Positions 52,307-62,277 of a stretch of DNA of 64,000 nucleotides are shown piece by piece; position 1 is the stretch's first letter, and each line of letters begins with the position of its first letter. The notes under the pieces are model-generated. The model did not search any database. It was not told where the DNA came from and was given only the letters and a program-made list of their open reading frames with translations. The stretch spans positions 1-64,000 of the forward strand of contig NZ_KB893634.1 in assembly GCF_000374125.1 (NCBI RefSeq), read 5' to 3'. The stretch is from Niabella aurantiaca DSM 17617 (GTDB lineage: Bacteria; Bacteroidota; Bacteroidia; Chitinophagales; Chitinophagaceae). The position numbers were made by a program, and so were the translations under genes.

Positions 52307-54106
52307 ATGGCAAAGGTACAATACCATTTAACGCTCCTGCTATTTTTATGGACCGGCTTCCACGCCGCATCCCAGAACCGGTATGCGCTGATCATTGATC
52401 CGGCAGATCAGGACAGCAATTTTGTAAAGGGAACCCTGGGTATCAAAACCGATTTTATCAACCAGGACGATTGCCGCCAGTACACCGGCCAGCTGCTTTC
52501 CCTGTTGCAGGCAAAAGGTTATGTAACGGCTTCTATCGACTCGCTCCGGTTCGATTCCACTTTCGCCTATATGCAGCTTTTTACGGGCTTGCGTTATGCG
52601 TGGGACTCGCTGACCGCCACCGGGGAAAGCCTCCGGTGGCTGGCCATGGCCGGCTATGACGCGCGCCTGTTCACCAACCGGCTGCTGGACTATTCTTTAT
52701 TGGAAAACCTGCAACAGCGCATGTTGAATTATTTTGAAAACCATGGGTATCCTTTTGCCAGGATCAGTATGGGCGCATTGCGCATCAACGGCAATAAAGT
52801 ATCGGGACAGCTGCAGGTACAACCCGGCCCGCTGTACAGGATAGATAGCATCCGCATCACCGGCAATGCAAAACTAAGCAACGATTACCTCCAGAACTAC
52901 CTTGACATTAAAAATGGCTCGATATACAACAAAGAAAAGCTGCAGCGTATCAGCACCGAACTGAAAAAGCTGAATTATATTGAAGAACCCTATCCACCGC
53001 GGTTTTACTGGGGAAGCACGGGCGGTCTTGTTGAGGTGTTCCTGCAGCAAAAAAAGAGCAACCAGGTCAATTTTATTATCGGCTTTCTGCCCAACAGCGA
53101 TGCCCAATCAAAAAAAATGCTGATCACGGGCGAAGGATTGCTGCATCTTAAAAATGCATTGGGCGGGGGAGAAACCATCGGGCTGGTCTGGCAAAGACTT
53201 GAGGCCGCCTCCCAGCGGCTGGACGTTGCTTTTCTGCAACCCTACCTGTTCCGGTCACCTTTTGGTCTCGATCTTGCTTTTGATATGTTAAAGCGCGATT
53301 CCAGCTACCTCAACTTCGAGTACCGCATCGGAACACAGTACGTCATCAACACCCGGCAAACGGCCAAGCTGTTCTACAACCAGTTTTCCACGATCATTAA
53401 CAGCATCAATAAGAATGAGCTGCTGCAGACCCGGAAGCTGCCGGGCGAGGCAGCGGTCCGCATCTCCAATATCGGCCTGGAATACCAGCTCAATACCACC
53501 AATTATATTTTCAATCCCGTTTCCGGGCTCGACATCCAATTTACAGGCACTGCCGGCATTAAAAAAATAAAAAAGAACAACCAGGTATTGGAGCTGGAAG
53601 ACCCCGAAGATCCGCTGTTTGATTTCGGAAGTTTGTATGACACCGTAAAGCTCCGGTCGGTACAGGTACGCACCCGGCTGCTGGCGGCCCGTTATTTTCC
53701 ACTGTCCGGGCGCGGCACCAGCACCGTAAAAGCTGCAATACAGGGAGGCTATCTTGCCGGGGCAAACATTTTCCGCAACGAGCTTTTCCAGATCGGCGGT
53801 TACCGGCTGCTGCGCGGGTTTGACGAGCAAAGTCAGTTCCTTTCGCAATATGCCATCGGTACGCTGGAATACCGCTACCTCGTTGGCGAGCACTCCTACC
53901 TCAACGCTTTTGCCGACGGAGGATGGGGATACGACGGCAGCAGGGGCGCTCATAAAAATTACAACTACCTCGCAATGGGCATTGGTCTGGCCTTTGAAAC
54001 AAAGGCCGGAATCTTCAACCTCGCCTGGGCCGTAGGAAAGCGGAACGATACCCGGTTCAACCTGCGACAATCCAAGATCCATTTCGGGTTTATTAATTAT
54101 TTTTAG
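52307..54106 (+). CDS. Omp85-family outer-membrane protein (BamA/TamA-like)
   Basis: A 599-residue protein with a signal peptide (cleaved after HAAS, about residue 22). Residues 25-250 hold about three POTRA-like modules (LQVQPGPLYRIDSIRITGNAKLS is a POTRA-type strand-helix). A 16-strand barrel (about 260-599) ends INYF with a terminal aromatic residue. LFQIGGYRLLRGFDEQSQFLS is the conserved Omp85 VRGY-like loop. It is shorter than BamA and lacks the usual five POTRAs, so it is a TamA-like or surface-lipoprotein transport protein rather than the essential BamA. Confidence 0.8.
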   Translation: MAKVQYHLTLLLFLWTGFHAASQNRYALIIDPADQDSNFVKGTLGIKTDFINQDDCRQYTGQLLSLLQAKGYVTASIDSLRFDSTFAYMQLFTGLRYAWDSLTATGESLRWLAMAGYDARLFTNRLLDYSLLENLQQRMLNYFENHGYPFARISMGALRINGNKVSGQLQVQPGPLYRIDSIRITGNAKLSNDYLQNYLDIKNGSIYNKEKLQRISTELKKLNYIEEPYPPRFYWGSTGGLVEVFLQQKKSNQVNFIIGFLPNSDAQSKKMLITGEGLLHLKNALGGGETIGLVWQRLEAASQRLDVAFLQPYLFRSPFGLDLAFDMLKRDSSYLNFEYRIGTQYVINTRQTAKLFYNQFSTIINSINKNELLQTRKLPGEAAVRISNIGLEYQLNTTNYIFNPVSGLDIQFTGTAGIKKIKKNNQVLELEDPEDPLFDFGSLYDTVKLRSVQVRTRLLAARYFPLSGRGTSTVKAAIQGGYLAGANIFRNELFQIGGYRLLRGFDEQSQFLSQYAIGTLEYRYLVGEHSYLNAFADGGWGYDGSRGAHKNYNYLAMGIGLAFETKAGIFNLAWAVGKRNDTRFNLRQSKIHFGFINYF

Positions 54107-54272
54107 TTTTCAGAGATGAGATTTGAGCATGGAGCATCGAAATCTGAGATGGCTGCGTCCCTGTTCGAAGGGATGTAGCTTTCAGCTAAGAACCCGGAAC
54201 CGGGCAATGCGCAGCAAGCAGCGACAGGGCTCTAACCCGAAACTTTGAACCCAAAACCTGGAACAAAGAAAG

Positions 54273-54280
54273 TACCTTTG
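54273..54280 (+). promoter_or_regulatory. -7 box (TACCTTTG) of the S9 peptidase gene
   Basis: TACCTTTG matches TAnnTTTG and lies 15 bases before the ATG at 54296, which helps fix that start. A TTTG at 54244-54247 is 25 bases upstream, a little far for the usual spacing. Confidence 0.5.
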
Positions 54281-54295
54281 CACAAATTTTTTCAT

Positions 54296-56203
54296 ATGAG
54301 AAAATGCACCCTTGTTCTATCCATACTTTTTATGCTAAAAGCCAACGCACAACAACCCCTCAGTCCGGAAATGCTGCTAAAGCTGGGCCGGGTATCCGCC
54401 ACAGGAATTTCGAAAGACCGGCAATCATTGCTCTATAAAGTGTCCACGCCTAATATTGCGGAAAACAAAATGGACACAAAAGACTATGCAATACCCCTCT
54501 CCGGCGGCCCTGCAACGGAGCTGACCGATGCTGCCGGCCTCGTGGAAAACAACCGCATCTCACCCGATGGCCGGTATATCCTGAGCAGCGACGCCGTCCT
54601 GCTAAAAAAAGTGCTGGGAACGGACCGCTATCCGGAGTTGGATAAAACATCTGCACAGGTGTACACCGCTCTCAATTACCGCCATTGGGACCGTTGGTTT
54701 GACGGCCGTTTCAGCCATGTATTCTTCGCGCCCTATACCGACGGGCAGGCGGGTGAAAAAAAGGATATCATGCCTGGCGAGCCCTATTTTTGTCCGCAGC
54801 AGCCATTTGGCGGGGACGAGGATTTCATCTGGTCGCCCGACAGCAAAAAGATCCTTTATGTAACCAAGAAAAAGTTCGGGACCGACTATGCAGTAAGCAC
54901 CAACACCGATATCTATGAATACGATATTGCCACCGGGGCCACAAAGAACCTGACCGAAAACAATAAAGGCTACGATGTGGCCCCGGCCTTTAGCCCACAG
55001 GGTAAAATGGCCTGGCTGCAGATGAAAACCGAAGGTTATGAAGCAGATAAGAATGACCTGGTGGTGATGACCAACGGAACAACGGTAAACCTCACCGGTC
55101 ACAACGACCAGATCAATGTATCTTCTTTTATCTGGAGCAGCGATGGCAAACACCTGTTCTTCATCGCCCCCATCAACGGAACCGAGCAGGTCTTTTCAGT
55201 GAACGATATTGGCCGCACGCGCATGCTGCCCCGCATTCAGCAGGTTTCCGGCGGCGATTTCGATGTAACATCCATTATTGCCCAAACCGGCGAAGAACTC
55301 ATCGTAGCCCGGGAAGACATTTCCCACGCATCAGAGCTCTATAAGCTCAACATCAAAACGGGGACCCTTACACAGCTGACGCATGTAAACGATGCCGCCT
55401 ATAAAAATATTGCCCCGGTCAGAACGGAGCGCCGCTGGGTAACGACCGCCGACAACAAAAAAATGATGGAATGGGTCGTTTATCCGCCCGATTTCGACCC
55501 CTCAAAAAAATATCCTACACTCCTGTATTGCCAGGGCGGGCCGCAATCCCCCACTACGCAGTTCCACTCGTATCGATGGAATTTTCATTTAATGGCCTCC
55601 CAGGGCTATATTATCGTGATCCCCTCCCGGCGCGGTATGCCGGGCTTCGGCACTCAATGGAATGCATCCGTAAGCAAAGACTGGGGCGGAAAAGTGATCC
55701 AGGATTACCTGGATGCCATCGACGATATTTCAAAGGAACCTTATGTAAATGTAACCCGGCGGGCAGCCGTGGGAGCCAGCTTTGGCGGGTACTCCGTTTT
55801 TGCCCTGGCAGGCTGCCATCAAAAACGGTTCAAAACATTCATTGCCCACGACGGCGTTTTTGATTTTACAGCAATGACGGGTACGACTGATGAACTATGG
55901 TTTGAACACTGGGAAAAAGGCGGCTACTATTGGGAAAAAGACAATAAAGCCGCACAACGCTCCTATGCGGCTTCTCCTTTAAACGCCGTAGCCAACTGGG
56001 ATACTCCTATTATGATCGTCCAGGGAGGAAAAGACTACCGGGTACCCATCGAGCAGGGTCAGGGTGCCTTCCAGGCCGCACAGTTAAGAGGCATTAAAAG
56101 TAAATTCCTGTTCTTTCCGGACGAGAACCACTGGGTGCTAAAGCCGCAGAATGCTATGGTATGGCAACGCGAATTCTTCGCCTGGCTGAAAGAAACCCTG
56201 TAA
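54296..56203 (+). CDS. S9-family serine peptidase (dipeptidyl/acylaminoacyl peptidase-like)
   Basis: A 635-residue periplasmic peptidase. The signal peptide is MRKCTLVLSILFMLKANA, cleaved before QQP. Residues about 30-375 form a beta-propeller (blade motifs FIWSPDSKKILYVT, NNRISPDGRYIL). The alpha/beta-hydrolase domain follows with the catalytic Ser in VGASFGGYS (Ser495), Asp in VQGGKDYRVP (Asp580) and His in PDENHWVLKP (His612). All three are present, so it should be active on short peptides. An upstream in-frame start at 54245 reads through the leader and is rejected. Confidence 0.9.
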   Translation: MRKCTLVLSILFMLKANAQQPLSPEMLLKLGRVSATGISKDRQSLLYKVSTPNIAENKMDTKDYAIPLSGGPATELTDAAGLVENNRISPDGRYILSSDAVLLKKVLGTDRYPELDKTSAQVYTALNYRHWDRWFDGRFSHVFFAPYTDGQAGEKKDIMPGEPYFCPQQPFGGDEDFIWSPDSKKILYVTKKKFGTDYAVSTNTDIYEYDIATGATKNLTENNKGYDVAPAFSPQGKMAWLQMKTEGYEADKNDLVVMTNGTTVNLTGHNDQINVSSFIWSSDGKHLFFIAPINGTEQVFSVNDIGRTRMLPRIQQVSGGDFDVTSIIAQTGEELIVAREDISHASELYKLNIKTGTLTQLTHVNDAAYKNIAPVRTERRWVTTADNKKMMEWVVYPPDFDPSKKYPTLLYCQGGPQSPTTQFHSYRWNFHLMASQGYIIVIPSRRGMPGFGTQWNASVSKDWGGKVIQDYLDAIDDISKEPYVNVTRRAAVGASFGGYSVFALAGCHQKRFKTFIAHDGVFDFTAMTGTTDELWFEHWEKGGYYWEKDNKAAQRSYAASPLNAVANWDTPIMIVQGGKDYRVPIEQGQGAFQAAQLRGIKSKFLFFPDENHWVLKPQNAMVWQREFFAWLKETL

Positions 56204-56592
56204 GCTCCGCCTTGCAAAACAGGAATGATCACCCGGCCTTCTCCGGAAACCGGTTAGGATGCCTTATAAAAAACTTTCCGGTGCCAAAATGGTGCACAAC
56301 ATCCTGAACCTGCTTCTGTTGTTCAAAAAGCACCTTTTGGCGGCAAACGATTTACAACGTTTTCGTAAATCGTTCCCCCCTGTATGCTTGTTTTATTCAT
56401 TAATTAATCATTAGATTTGTACTGCTTGAGCTTGAGAAATGTTATAATCGGATAACGATTGTATTTTTTAAAGAAATGTATTTGTACTGAACCATAATAG
56501 GCATTCCCTTCCGGGTGCGTCTATGGTCATGGGTATATAGTGCAAAGTACCTCGCAGAACGATCATTCCACTTAAATTAAACCAAATAAATC
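56204..56592. other. Intergenic leader of the SusC/SusD pair
   Basis: About 390 bases that hold the promoter at 56388-56419 and a leader of about 170 bases. No anti-sigma or sigma gene, operator repeat or RNA fold stands out. Confidence 0.5.
56388..56419 (+). promoter_or_regulatory. Bacteroidota-type promoter of susC-like gene (TTG-N21-TAGATTTG)
   Basis: TTG at 56388-56390, a 21-base A+T-rich spacer and TAGATTTG at 56412-56419 match the consensus. The resulting leader of about 170 bases is long, which suits post-transcriptional control. Confidence 0.6.
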
Positions 56593-59500
56593 ATGAGCAG
56601 CTGTAAGAACTGGATAATTGTATTTTTGACACTTATATGGGTCTGGAAAGCAGAACCATCCCTGGGTCAGAATAACCGGTGGACGGTTACCGGTGTTGTT
56701 ACCAATCAAAGCGGTACCCCGTTGCCGGGGGTTACGGTCCTTGTTAAAGGTTCCACAACCGGAACCGTTACCAACCAAAAAGGTGCTTTTACCCTGCATG
56801 TGCCGGAGAAACCCGGTGCAAAGCTCGAATTCACTTCCACAGGGTATCAGCTCCTGGAAAAAGAGGTCAGTGGCAATGCGACCCTGGAGGTGGTCATGAC
56901 CGCAGAAACCATGGGGCTGGATGAAGTGGTGGTGATCGGGTACGGTACCGCTAAACGGAAGGATCTTACCGGTGCCGTGGCTTCCGTACAGGCAACAAAA
57001 CTGGAAAAAGAAGCACCCCGGTCCGTTCAGGACTTATTAAGGGGAAACGCAGCGGGTATCATCATCGGCCAGAGCAACCCGGGAAATACGGCAAGGGGCG
57101 ATGCAGATATCCTGGTAAGAGGCTCCGGTACCCTCAAAGCAGGAAGCAGCCCTTTGAATGTTGTGGACGGTGTGATCTTCGACGGTACGTTTGCCGATTT
57201 GAACCCCAATGATATCCAGTCGATCGATATCTTAAAAGACGCCAGCGCAACCGCAGTATACGGAGCAAAGGCCGCCAATGGGGTGGTCTTGATCACAACC
57301 AAAAAGGGGGCCACCGGAAAGCCGCGGATCACGTTTAACGCCAACCTGGGGTTTGTGGAAAAAGCAGGTATGCCCCGTGTGATGAATGGCGATGAATTCC
57401 TGGCATGGCGGTACGATTACGAAGTAGGCAGGCGCACCGACGCAGACCTTCAGAAATACCCGGAAATGTTTGTGGATCCGCGTAAACTAACCAATGTGCA
57501 GCCACTGGACTGGTACAACTATGATCAGAAAACGCCGGTAACTTCGGTAACCGATGAGCAACTGCTCCGCGCCTGGCTGTCGCGGCTTGAGCTGAAATCA
57601 CCGGAGATCGATAACTATATGGCCAACAAGGTTACCAACTGGCAGGACCTGGTTTTCCAGAAGGGTTTTCAGCAGGATTATACGGCAGCCGTTTCCAATA
57701 AAAATGAAAACTCAAGCTACTATTTTTCATTAAACTATGTAGATCGGGAAGGAATTGTAGTAGGAAACCGGTTTAAGAATTTCCGGACCCGGCTGAACCT
57801 GGAATCCAGGGTAGCTTCCTTCCTGAAGATTGGTGCCAACACCAATTTTGCCGTACGGAATGAAGGCTTCTTACAGGCAGACTGGGGCCAATCGGCGGTA
57901 ATTTCTCCCTATGGCTCCAATAACATCGATGATCCGGCCAGCATCTATCAAAGACTGCCCACGGGTGATGCCACCCCGGTAAACCCGTTTTACGACAACC
58001 AGTTCCGGGACCGAAAAGACCTGTCCAGTACCCTGAACTCAAGTCTTTATGGTATTATAACCTTACCCTTTGGCTTTGAGTTTCAGTCCAACTATACCCC
58101 CTCCTTTTCCTGGGATGAATACTACAATCACGAATCTTCATTGAGCTCGCAATGGAACGCAAAAGGAGGCGGCAGCGAGCGCCGGTTTGAGAAAACCTTC
58201 AACTGGCAGATCGATAACGTGCTGCGCTGGAAGCGGCGCTTTGACATCCATAATTTTGAAGTGACCCTGTTGCAAAATGCCGAAAAGGGGCAATACTGGA
58301 TGACCAAGGCCACCACATCCGGCTACAGTCCGAGTGATATCCTGGGGTACCACCGCATCCAGGCCGGTACCGTTCCGCTCAATGAAAGTAATGATACCTA
58401 TAGGACCGGGGACGCCCTGATGGCCCGTTTGTTCTATTCATTAAAAGACCGGTACATGCTCACTGCATCAGTACGGAGGGACGGCTATTCCGCATTCAGC
58501 GTACAAAATCCCCGGGCCACCTTCCCGGCCCTGGCCTTTGCCTGGGATGTTTCTGAAGAAAATTTCATGAAAAATACTTCCTCCTGGTTGGATTTTGCCA
58601 AACTGCGGCTTTCCTGGGGAAAGAACGGGAACCGGGATATCGGCCAGTATGATGCCCTTTCAGACATGACCTCGGGCCTGCACCCTTATATTGATCAAAA
58701 AGGAAATGTGTATGTTGGGTCACAGCTCTATGTAAACCGCATGCCCAGCATCAACCTCAGATGGGAAAGCAAGGCTTCTTACAACGTCGGCGTGGATTTT
58801 TCCCTGTTTAAAAGCAGGCTGAGCGGCACGATCGATGTTTATACAGCTACTACGAACGACCTGCTGGTAGACCGTGCCCTGCCGGAGATCATCGGCTTCA
58901 ACAGCGTGGCGGCAAACCTGGGTCAGCTAAACAACAAGGGATTTGAGTTCAGCCTCAATGGTATCCTGATACAGAAGAAAGATTTCGACTGGAACAGCTC
59001 CTTTATTTTCATGCTGAACCGCAGGAAGATCGTGCATTTATACGGTGATATGATCGACGTAAAGGATGCCAACGGCAATGTGATCGGCCAAAAAGAAGCC
59101 GATGATATCAAGAACCGCTGGTTCATAGGCAGGGATCCTGACCAATTCTGGAATTATGAACGCGTGGGCATATGGCAGGTTGGTGAAGAAGCTGCCGCCA
59201 AAAAGTATGGAAATGCACCCGGCGACTTTAAATACAAAGATCAGAACGGAGACAGCCTGATGACGGATGCGGACAGGGTATTCCTTGGCTATAAAAGCCC
59301 GCGGTTCCGGTGGACCTGGAGGAACGATTTTAATTATAAGAGCCTCAGTCTTTCTATCTTTATTTATTCCAGCTGGGGCCAGAAAGAGCAGTTTAACCGG
59401 GCGGCCAACAACAATAGTTTCCCCGACAGGGCCACCGATTATGTACAGCCCCGCTGGACGCCTGATAACCCCATCAACGACTATGCCCGGATCGGCTCTA

Positions 59501-59775
59501 AAAACATTGGCACCAATTATGTGGAACGGTCCTTTATACGTTTGGACAATGTTTCTTTGTCCTACTCCGTGCCTCAATCCTGGCTAAATGCCATAAAGGC
59601 TCAAAGCCTGCGCATTTCCGCTGCAGTACGAAATGTGGCGTTCTGGGCTCCTTATTGGAAATACGGGGATCCCGAATCCGGGGGCTACCGGACCCGGAAC
59701 AGCGACGGGAACGAATATACCCCGGGACAACCGACTCCCCGTACCTATAACTTAAGCCTCAATCTGACACTTTAA
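56593..59775 (+). CDS. SusC/RagA-type TonB-dependent outer-membrane transporter
   Basis: A 1060-residue SusC-like transporter. After a signal peptide comes a carboxypeptidase-regulatory-like domain (about 28-110: GVVTNQSGTPLPGVTVLVKG), the SusC hallmark LDEVVVIGYGTAKRKDLTGAV (about 115-135), the plug domain (to about 240, with SIDILKDASATAVYGAKAANGV) and a 22-strand barrel ending NLSLNLTL. It imports a bound ligand, usually a glycan or peptide, with energy from TonB. The SusD gene starts ten bases after its stop. No sugar-degrading enzymes or regulators flank the pair, so the ligand is unknown. Confidence 0.92.
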   Translation: MSSCKNWIIVFLTLIWVWKAEPSLGQNNRWTVTGVVTNQSGTPLPGVTVLVKGSTTGTVTNQKGAFTLHVPEKPGAKLEFTSTGYQLLEKEVSGNATLEVVMTAETMGLDEVVVIGYGTAKRKDLTGAVASVQATKLEKEAPRSVQDLLRGNAAGIIIGQSNPGNTARGDADILVRGSGTLKAGSSPLNVVDGVIFDGTFADLNPNDIQSIDILKDASATAVYGAKAANGVVLITTKKGATGKPRITFNANLGFVEKAGMPRVMNGDEFLAWRYDYEVGRRTDADLQKYPEMFVDPRKLTNVQPLDWYNYDQKTPVTSVTDEQLLRAWLSRLELKSPEIDNYMANKVTNWQDLVFQKGFQQDYTAAVSNKNENSSYYFSLNYVDREGIVVGNRFKNFRTRLNLESRVASFLKIGANTNFAVRNEGFLQADWGQSAVISPYGSNNIDDPASIYQRLPTGDATPVNPFYDNQFRDRKDLSSTLNSSLYGIITLPFGFEFQSNYTPSFSWDEYYNHESSLSSQWNAKGGGSERRFEKTFNWQIDNVLRWKRRFDIHNFEVTLLQNAEKGQYWMTKATTSGYSPSDILGYHRIQAGTVPLNESNDTYRTGDALMARLFYSLKDRYMLTASVRRDGYSAFSVQNPRATFPALAFAWDVSEENFMKNTSSWLDFAKLRLSWGKNGNRDIGQYDALSDMTSGLHPYIDQKGNVYVGSQLYVNRMPSINLRWESKASYNVGVDFSLFKSRLSGTIDVYTATTNDLLVDRALPEIIGFNSVAANLGQLNNKGFEFSLNGILIQKKDFDWNSSFIFMLNRRKIVHLYGDMIDVKDANGNVIGQKEADDIKNRWFIGRDPDQFWNYERVGIWQVGEEAAAKKYGNAPGDFKYKDQNGDSLMTDADRVFLGYKSPRFRWTWRNDFNYKSLSLSIFIYSSWGQKEQFNRAANNNSFPDRATDYVQPRWTPDNPINDYARIGSKNIGTNYVERSFIRLDNVSLSYSVPQSWLNAIKAQSLRISAAVRNVAFWAPYWKYGDPESGGYRTRNSDGNEYTPGQPTPRTYNLSLNLTL

Positions 59776-59785
59776 TTTTATCGCC

Positions 59786-61654
59786 ATGAATCGCAATACA
59801 CTCCATAAAAGACTTTTACTTTTTTCATTAATACTCTTAACGCTCCTCTCCTGTAATAAAGACTGGCTGAAACCCAAGCCACTTTCCTTTTACGAACCGG
59901 GAGTTGCCCTGTCCGACGCAAGGGGCCTTTACTCCACATTAACGGCCTGTGAGCGCAATATGCGGCATGAATATTTTGGGGATGCGGCTCCTATCCTTAC
60001 GGAGATCATACAATCCGAAGTAGCGGTTGAAGGGACCACCGATAAGGCCGGCCCCCAAATGGACATGGATATTTCCCTAATGCCTGACGCGCAGCTAAAC
60101 CATACCGATTACACCAAGGTCGGCTGGTACTGGTATGAAGGATATAAGGGTGTTAAATATGCAAACACGGTAGTTTCGTGGATCGACAAAGCGACCTACA
60201 AGGATGAAAACGAAAAAAACGCCATCCTGGGCGCTGCCTATTTTCAAAGGGCCTACCGGTATTTTAAACTGGTACATCAGTTTGGGGATGTTCCTTTTAT
60301 TGACCACGAGATCATTGAGCCCAAATATGATTTTTATTCATCCGACCGGTGGAGCATACTGGCGCGTATCAAAAAGGATCTTGAGTTTGCATACGAATGG
60401 GTCCCTGACAATGTGGACCGTGGCCGTACTTCAAAATCAGCGTGTGGCGTGCTGCTGATGAAAGTATGCATGGCCCTTACGGATTTTGACCGGGCCATCG
60501 AAGTGGGCAAGGAAATTGTAGCGGAGCACCCGTTGATGAAGGAGCGGTTCACTTCCAATAAAAAAAGTGAGCATGGCAACCTGATGACGGACCTGCACAG
60601 CGTGGAAGCCAAGCTGGATATGACGAATACGGAAGGACTGATGTACGTCGTTTCCTATCCCGAAGTAGACGGATCAGACCGGATTCAGACCATGCGGAAT
60701 GCCGTGCCCTACTGGAACAGCGGCAATATCAAGACCCCGGATGGCAAAACAGGAACCATCTCTCCCTCACCGGAAGATACACCCGACAGTCTTAATCTCA
60801 ATGAGACCTATGGGCGCGGGATCGGGCGTTTACGCCCCACCTGGTATTCAACCAATGAAATATGGCGCGCCGATAAAGAAGCCAATGATATGAGGGGCAT
60901 TTATAATCACGATAGCTGGAAACGGATGGAAGACCTGAGATACAATGAGCCCAAGCTTAAGAGCAGCAATAATCCCTGGTACGGCAAACACTTTGTAAAG
61001 CCTGCCGCCATGAGTGTGGAAGACACCATCCGGCTCTGGTTTTCCTGGCCTCACTACAAAATATTTGTTCCAGACCCCCTGCAAACCACCTGGGCTGGGG
61101 GCGAAACGCCCTGGTATATCTACCGCTCCGCAGAGGTGTACCTGATGCTGGCAGAGTGCTATTACTGGAAAAATGATCCAGGATCGGCTGTCGTTGCCCT
61201 GAACGAAGTACGTACGCGGGCCGGGGCAGAGCCGCTGACCGCAGCCGATGTCAACATCGGGGAGATCCTGGACGAGCGGGCCCGCGAGCTTTATTATGAA
61301 GAGAACCGGCATATTGAACTGGTACGGATCGCTTACACCTATGCCAAGACCGGCAAGCCCTGTGAGATATTCGGCGGACACGTTTACAAACTCGAAAACA
61401 TCAGCGGACCAGGCGGGGCTAACTCCAACGTAAAGCAGATGGGGGTCAATTTCTGGTATGACCGGGTAGTAAGCAAAAGTAATTTTTACAACAAAGGTGT
61501 AAAACACAAATGGGCTGAATATAAAGTGAGCGTACATCATATCCTATGGCCGGTACCCGCCAATGTGATCAATACGAATTTAAAGGGCGTTATCAATCAG
61601 AACATCGGCTACCCCGGGGCAGAAAAGAACGTAGCCCCACTGATCGTAGAATAA
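59786..61654 (+). CDS. SusD/RagB-type surface nutrient-binding lipoprotein
   Basis: A 622-residue SusD-like lipoprotein with lipobox TLLSCNKDW (Cys23). It has the TPR-like helical fold typical of the family: AILGAAYFQRAYRYFKLVHQF in the first half and YRSAEVYLMLAECYYWKNDP, LNEVRTRAGAEPLT and ILDERARELYYEENRHIELVR at the C-terminus. It forms the lid of the SusC transporter. A terminator at 61678-61713 closes the pair. Confidence 0.92.
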   Translation: MNRNTLHKRLLLFSLILLTLLSCNKDWLKPKPLSFYEPGVALSDARGLYSTLTACERNMRHEYFGDAAPILTEIIQSEVAVEGTTDKAGPQMDMDISLMPDAQLNHTDYTKVGWYWYEGYKGVKYANTVVSWIDKATYKDENEKNAILGAAYFQRAYRYFKLVHQFGDVPFIDHEIIEPKYDFYSSDRWSILARIKKDLEFAYEWVPDNVDRGRTSKSACGVLLMKVCMALTDFDRAIEVGKEIVAEHPLMKERFTSNKKSEHGNLMTDLHSVEAKLDMTNTEGLMYVVSYPEVDGSDRIQTMRNAVPYWNSGNIKTPDGKTGTISPSPEDTPDSLNLNETYGRGIGRLRPTWYSTNEIWRADKEANDMRGIYNHDSWKRMEDLRYNEPKLKSSNNPWYGKHFVKPAAMSVEDTIRLWFSWPHYKIFVPDPLQTTWAGGETPWYIYRSAEVYLMLAECYYWKNDPGSAVVALNEVRTRAGAEPLTAADVNIGEILDERARELYYEENRHIELVRIAYTYAKTGKPCEIFGGHVYKLENISGPGGANSNVKQMGVNFWYDRVVSKSNFYNKGVKHKWAEYKVSVHHILWPVPANVINTNLKGVINQNIGYPGAEKNVAPLIVE

Positions 61655-61677
61655 AGCAAGACAACGTTTCATTTGGT

Positions 61678-61713
61678 AAAGGCCGTCCGTTTCCGGGCGG
61701 CCTTTTTCTTTTT
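61678..61713 (+). terminator. Rho-independent terminator of the SusC/SusD operon
   Basis: AAAGGCCGTCC-gttt-CCGGGCGGCCTTT, a GC-rich hairpin with one mismatch, is followed by TTCTTTTT. It starts 24 bases after the susD-like stop codon. Confidence 0.8.
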
Positions 61714-62002
61714 AAAATAACACCTTCATCCCCTTGCAAAACTTTATGAAATCCTTAGACCCCGTTATGATCCCAATACCAACGAAAGCCGGTAATTTCA
61801 ATATCTGTGTTTTTTTGGCGCATACCGGTACTGCAGTGCCCGCAAGTGCGGCAGCAATACCCTTTTTTGAGCACATCGCGGTTTTCATCAATCACCGGGA
61901 TGATCTCCGGAACGGGTACAGTCATTTTATGTACGAGATCAAAAACCTCAAAAGCCTGCTCTTAGAAGCAACAGCAGGAAAACGGTCCGCCATATCCTTT
62001 TA
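61714..62002. other. Intergenic, no supported gene
   Basis: About 290 bases. A reading frame 61746-62045 is open, but it runs into the permease remnant in the wrong frame and has no family resemblance. The region may be decayed coding DNA. Confidence 0.35.
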
Positions 62003-62277
62003 TTATCCCGGTTCTACCGGAGCTTTACTCTGTTCTCCCTGGTAGCGGATATGGCGGCAGCAATGTTATACGGAAAATACGGGGCCGGCATCTTTCCCAT
62101 GTTATGGTTCCTCAAGTCAGCCTCCTTTCTTTTTTCCTACTATATCATCAACAAACGAAAAAAAATGAATATTACTACTATTATACCCAGGGCATTTCCC
62201 GTAAACAGATCTGGATACCGATCGCCATTTCCGACATGCTTCTTTTTTTAATCATTACCTGTTGCTTTCATGCCTGA
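62003..62277 (+). pseudogene. ABC transporter permease-like small membrane protein, frameshifted at an A8 run
   Basis: Frame-two residues RFYRSFTLFSLVADM...FSYYIINKRKK, then frame-three residues YYYTQGISRKQIWIPIAISD, read as one small membrane protein of a Bacteroidota family found before ABC ATPase genes. The frames meet at a run of eight A (62158-62165). With nine A the sequence would read on as KRKKNEYYYYYTQG to a TGA at 62275-62277. The start is not clear. The restored frame would overlap the ATPase ATG (62270) by eight bases. It may be a decayed gene, a phase-variable one, or a sequencing error. Confidence 0.6.

Noticed and set aside
61734-62045. A 103-codon plus-strand frame after the SusD gene
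   Set aside because: It overlaps the permease remnant in another frame and shows no family resemblance. Its N-terminal part lies next to the operon terminator.
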